Source: Saccoglossus kowalevskii
Taxonomy: Eukaryota; Hemichordata; Enteropneusta; Harrimaniidae
DNA: 54,393 nt
NCBI RefSeq assembly: GCF_000003605.2
Contig: NW_003141316.1
Coordinates: 129,818 to 184,210, forward strand
Direction: 5' to 3'
The notes below the pieces were generated by a model. That model was not told the origin of the DNA. It was given only the letters and a program-made list of their open reading frames with translations, and made no database searches. Below are positions 40,401-46,400 of this stretch, piece by piece (within the stretch, counting starts at the first letter, position 1; every line of letters begins with the position of its first letter). The translations under genes were made by a program, and so were the position numbers.

Positions 40401-43400
40401 CTGGTTCACTTGAAGACAAAATTGGTATAATGCAACTAATATTAGTATGTGGTAAGGGAACGAATCTATGAATAAAATAAAATACAATCACAGTGAATTG
40501 CTTAATTCATGTTGCTAAGATTTTTCATGATTTGTTAATTTTATACCATTCTTTGATTCTTTGATCTTCACTGTCTCACGAAAATCATGAAAATTTATTA
40601 CTAGCAAAGTTTTATCACAAAATAGTCCTGTTTACACTCTTCTATATTCTTCAGAAGTTTGGGACAAAAATAGCCAAATTGTAGAGTGAAAATTAATTGT
40701 TTTTGTTGGTTCCAAAATTAGGTTTCATATCCAGAAATATTGAAAAATAAATGAAAAAAAAAAGTGCAGGAAAATTTGGGCGAGAAAGTCTGGTGGTGAA
40801 AAGGTTAAAATGTTAAAAATATACACTAGCTTAAAATGAAAGTAAACACCAGTGATACTAGTTTCCATTTTTTTGTTACCAGTTTATTTTACAAGTTTTT
40901 CCCATACTAGTAGTTATGTTCAAAATTTATAAACTCTAGAGGGCAGTCTGCAAGTTCTAAATTTCAACACCATTGATTAAAATACCATGTGTTGATGACT
41001 TGTAATGATGCTAAGTAAATTTCTCAGCTGCTGAACCTAATATTAGTTGTTACCATGGTTTAACCACGATTTAAAATTACTAACATACACTTATTCTGTA
41101 TTTGTCCAGGTAAGGAATGGATTCGGTTGCTATGAAGATGTAACCTGGCTGAATGGATTCAGTATAAGACACTGTAACTGGATAAGATATTTAAGAAATG
41201 TGGATAAAATAGAAAATGCCAACATGGTGGCTATGAAAATTAAAGGTAAGCAATATAATATCTCTTAACTTCATTTTTACAGAGGTTTTTGGTTTGTGGA
41301 TAATATTTTAGGTATTCATACCTAGATCTTATAGCTAAAAATATTACATTATTTTGGCAGAAACCAGAAAGTATTTTTGTGAGTTGTCCTTTTTGAACTA
41401 ACATTCTTACTGGCCTGAAATATATATTATTTATATGTTCAGTCATATGAAAGCAAGAGAGTCATTACCTGTTCAGACGGCCATAGTGTGTCTACCCATA
41501 AGCTTTTGCATTTTAGTGTGTTCTTATTGTCGCATAGGACTCAATTCTCACATCGTGACAACACTGCACATTAAGATATTTGTATCGATGAAAAGCATGT
41601 GCGACTGTGACTTGATCTAGGAATGTCTGTATGCATGTAGAACTAGCAGAGTCACATGTCATTTAAAGCGCGTGTCATGTAAATAAACAATGTCTTTTAC
41701 ACGCATTGTATAAGTCGCTATGAGTTCCATATCGAACAGGACGTGGCACGACGACTGTCGCCCTTTAACTATAAGCACCACTAATAGAGCATTTAATTAT
41801 TCTAAAGATATACAACAAAGATTAATACAAATTGATTGTTTTATTTTGCAGGACAACCAGTATACAATGTAACCAAAGTAATCCCATCTAACTCGGAGAT
41901 ATTAGTGTACTTCTCAACTACAGATCACAGTATGAGTTCAATATTGAAGGATACCAGTCCTGTGTCACCACCTGTACAATCACCACCCATGCCTCTTACA
42001 CATTCTATACCAGGTTTGTCAAATTTTATCATGATTTCTTCAAATTAATGAAAAATTATTTTCCATGAATTTTAAATTTACATTCACATCACTAGACCCA
42101 AACTTAAAATTTCTAAAAAAAACTGAAATATTAAAATTAATTTTTTGAATACTGGCGATTCTTATCCTTGATACCACAGTCACTCCTAGTAGAGTGACTG
42201 TGCTGAGACATACCTAAATGTGACTGACTGTTGTTTACAGTTTACAAATCTAACTAAATTCAAGATACCTTGAGCTTAATTCATAATTTGCAGTAAATAT
42301 CTTTTTACCCATCGACAATCTGAACATTTTATGGTCTATATATCAGAGAATATACCTCACAGGTTTGCAAAGAAGAATGTAACTAGTTCATATTGTATTG
42401 ATTGATTGATTGATTGATTGATTATAGATTATTGCCATGGTGTTCCTACTTCTCCAATGAAGTTTTCACCACCACCACTGTTACATGTACCCACTGCATT
42501 GAATTTGATCACTCCACCACCTGAAGATGACAGGAAACACACATCGTACCATAATAGCAGGGAACGCTACACACAACATGTAAGTAAGCCAGACAAAACC
42601 AGTGTAAAACTAGCGAAAACTTATACCAGTTGAACTTAGTAAAATACACATTGTGTAACATTGAACAGCTCTCAAATGAAGTACTGTAAAGGGGTTAATT
42701 ATTCACTGGGTTTTAATTTTGCTTATTTCGCTGACTGAAAAATGCGCTAAAAATTAGTCATTTTACAGTCAAACATGGACAACCTATGTAGTTGAAAATA
42801 AATATTCTGTATATTTGATCATGTTTATACATTATGTTAGCTGTTATCAACCATTGCAAATTCATTTCAATGACAGTGGGATATATTAAAATTATATTTT
42901 ATATTCTCGTTTTTACTTAGATCATAGATAAAAATAACAGAAGCGGTCATTTGTTGAGAAGAAACAAAGAAAGATCTATGTTACCTTGTGAAGTCTGTAA
43001 TAAAGTATTTGACAGACCATCATTGTTAAAACGACACATGAGAACACATACTGGTAAGCTTATCAAAGTTTCTTAATTTTTAGGTATACATTTGTTTGTA
43101 TAGATGTAAATATTCAAACTCAAGTTTCAATACACCGACTTAATGATATAGCGCCCTCTAGGTTCCATAGCAAAAACTGAAAAACGAATGGTTTTCAGGT
43201 TGCTGAACAGCGCCCTCAAAGTCAAAAGATGGAATGTAGGAGTTCAATACTCAACTCTTTTGATGAATCGATAATAATTGAAACTACTGCCCTCTATATG
43301 TTTTAAATTTATTTAAAATAACAGTTTAGAATATGTTGACATTTCTACAGTCACCAAGACTAGTAGTTAGATATTTTTGTATGGCTCATACAATTTAGTA

Positions 43401-46400
43401 ATTGATTTTCTCCTTTAAAGGTGAACGACCTCATCGTTGTGATGTGTGTGGTAAAGCATTCAGTACGTCCAGTTCTTTAAATACACACCAAAGGATTCAT
43501 TCTGGTGAGAAACCACACCAGTGTAAAATATGCTCTAAAAAATTCACTGCAAGTTCCAATCTCTACTATCATAAAATGACACATCAAAAGGTAAGACAAG
43601 ACAATTCATTCCCAAAGGAGATAATCCCATGTTATTTATTTTATATTTATTTTATTTATCTTATTTTTATATGATCCACTGTATGTTTGTTCATACTAGC
43701 AGAGTCTGGAATAAATTCATTTTTCTGTGCATTTTAAATCGTTAAAGTTCTGCAGTTGTCATGCAAGCTCATGCTAAATGTGAGTCCCATGCGATGTATA
43801 CAATGCATGTAGTATACATTATATATGCAAAATTTGATGATGAACTGCACAACACTATAAAGTGAAGAAAGTACTGTAAAACATGTCTTTTTAGCTAGCA
43901 TGTTATTTGAGCTAATCTGTAATTTTGCTAATTCAAGATGTAGCTAATTTAACAGAAGGTATATTCTCACAGGGTGATAGTCGACACTTTAGCTAAATTA
44001 AGATTCTGTTAATTCATGCCAAGCATCAAATCCGCTAAAATTGCATGCAGCCATTTCAACATTTTCTACAGTAAATAACACTGAATAAACAACATACTAT
44101 GTAATACACTCTCAATCTATGAGGTGTTAAAATGAGTTCTCTGAACATTTTTATAAACTAACCTAACCCAAGTTTTAACTCCCCTACAGCAATTAGCTTC
44201 GAATATTTTGGGAACTGAAATTTACACTTTCAGTACTCTCAAAAAATAGATTTTTTTTTGTGTTTGAGCTGCTGTGAGGCAGAAAAAATTCTATTAGCAA
44301 AACATTTATGTGAAGCTTAAAAAAGGTAGATGGTATAAGCAATGTCATTCAAATAGACAAGTCTGGTTGTGTAATCTTTCATAATATTGCATCTAGCAAG
44401 TCTTTTAAATGAAAAAAATAAACACTGTACAACCTTAGATGAAAAAACTATAGATACTGAAAACCCTATACCCATTTATGTCATCAAAGCACTTGTGTTC
44501 CTTTCTTCTGATAACCAAAGTTAAGTTTATTTATTTTCTATCCGTAGGAAAAGCCACATAAATGTACGCTGTGTTCCAAGTCCTTCCCAACACCTGGTGA
44601 TTTGAAATGCCATATGTATGTACATAACGGATCATGGCCATTTAAATGTGGACTCTGTAACCGTGGTTTCAGTAAACAAACAAATCTAAGAAATCATTTG
44701 ATGCTACATACTGGTAAGTTATTCTGTTATTAAAACTTATTATTATACATCTGTCACCGTAACACCATAAATTTCGCACATTCCTGCTTGTACGATCAAA
44801 CATTTCCAAGTACCCACTGCATTCTGTGACACACTATTGGTTAGAACCAGGTTTGAATGATAAACATGAAATGGCATCGCTTTCAAACACAAAACGCTTC
44901 TTGTAAGATCTTCATTGCATATCACCATATATGATTATGAAAGCTGCATTCTTTTATCTTATAAATTCTTGATATAATTCATCAGTGTATTTCCAAAAGT
45001 TACGATGTACTATATCAACCATTGTATCTGCATTGTACCATATTAGGAATTATGCAAATTCAAAATATGGAATAATGATGCACATGTCTAGCCAAGTTAG
45101 GTCCTGCTACAAAAATGATCACTGACTCATGAAATATAATGTCTCATGAAATTAAATAGATAGTATACAGGGCAAAACATTTTACCCCATGCTTGTTTTA
45201 GATGTAAATAACGATGTAATTTGTCCATATTGTATAGGACATGTATAGCGCATGCACTTCATTAAATTTCAGAGGCATTTTTAAGATCAAAATAAATCAA
45301 ATTTTAATGATTTTGTATACAGATTTTTGGTGTGTATGCAATTCTGTTGGATAGTTGCTTTGTAATGCAGCAAATACATTATTCAACAAATCACAGCCAT
45401 ATCATTCAACAATAAACAACCTGTTCCATTATTATCGCCTTTAACAATACTTTCCTTTTGCAGGTGAACGACCGTACGAATGTACACTTTGTGGCAAAAG
45501 ATTTGCCTTGCCCTGTAACTTGAAAGCTCATATGAAAACACATGAAGGTAAGGAAAATTTAATTTACTCTGGAACACATACTATTATTATGTTTGTATAT
45601 CCATAAAATATCTTTTTTCAGACACAGAAAAATCATTTAAGTATATGTGTACTTGGCTGATTCATTTTAAAATTAATTCTAAATCAATTCTAAGTGAAAG
45701 TAATCTGCAGTATTTGGTCTCATTGCCGTCGACAGCTGATCATTATGAGTGTACATTCTACAGTTGGATTCTGCCAAAGCAGTTTCTCTTTTGGAGTGAA
45801 CCATTATATTTGGGAGGGTGAGGGTAGCCTCCAGAACTCTGAACAATGAAAACGAATGAGCTCCAAGAAAGAAACACACAGAAACAAAACAAGCTTCCTG
45901 TGGGAAAGAAAAAATAGACATGCAATCCCCACTAATGAAAATAAGGTTCTGGTGCTTGCAGGATTCTATTTTCAGGGTGCATTGAAAGGTGTACAAGTAA
46001 TTATGCATGGTCATATTTTGGTTGACATTAGGTTAGCGCATCAAGGTGTAATTTGATTACTGTAAAACATGTTGAAAAAAGCGGCATGCAATTTTAGTGA
46101 ATTGTAGTAAAATGACGTAATAGCGAAATGTTGATTTAGCGAATCTCTCTTGTCATTGTTGATTTCTTTGTTTAGCGGCCATTTTGAATTGATAATAAAG
46201 TCATCAGCGACATCTTGAAATAGCGAATCAGTTTTCTCGCTAAATTCGCGAAAAAGACATGCTCGCGAAAAAGACATGTTTTACAGTATACAGAGATACA
46301 TAGCTTATAGTTGTATATTTCTATTATTGAAGTGTGGTTTCTGTGGCTAATATGCATGTCATGTACCAGGCAAGCATATAATGCAAGGTGGAGACAGCTG

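Larger units (their letters stand above)
10417..41109 (+). other. Giant first intron of the PRDM-like gene (30.7 kb)
   Basis: Donor gtaagt at 10417 and acceptor ttgtccag ending at 41109. It splits the PR domain. It contains most of the MITEs and tandem arrays listed separately and no further convincing exon. Stretches without an assignable feature (about 10.5-13.4, 13.6-15.3, 16.9-20.3, 23.2-24.2, 24.3-26.0, 27.0-28.4, 29.9-31.3, 35.8-37.3 and 39.2-41.1 kb) hold only AT-rich single-copy or decayed repeat sequence, so enhancers or small RNAs there would not be visible to me. Confidence 0.7.

Noticed and set aside
45679..46014. Minus-strand open frame of 111 codons in PRDM-like intron 8
   Set aside because: No recognisable motif. 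It sits between finger exon 8 and a MITE and shows no exon borders.
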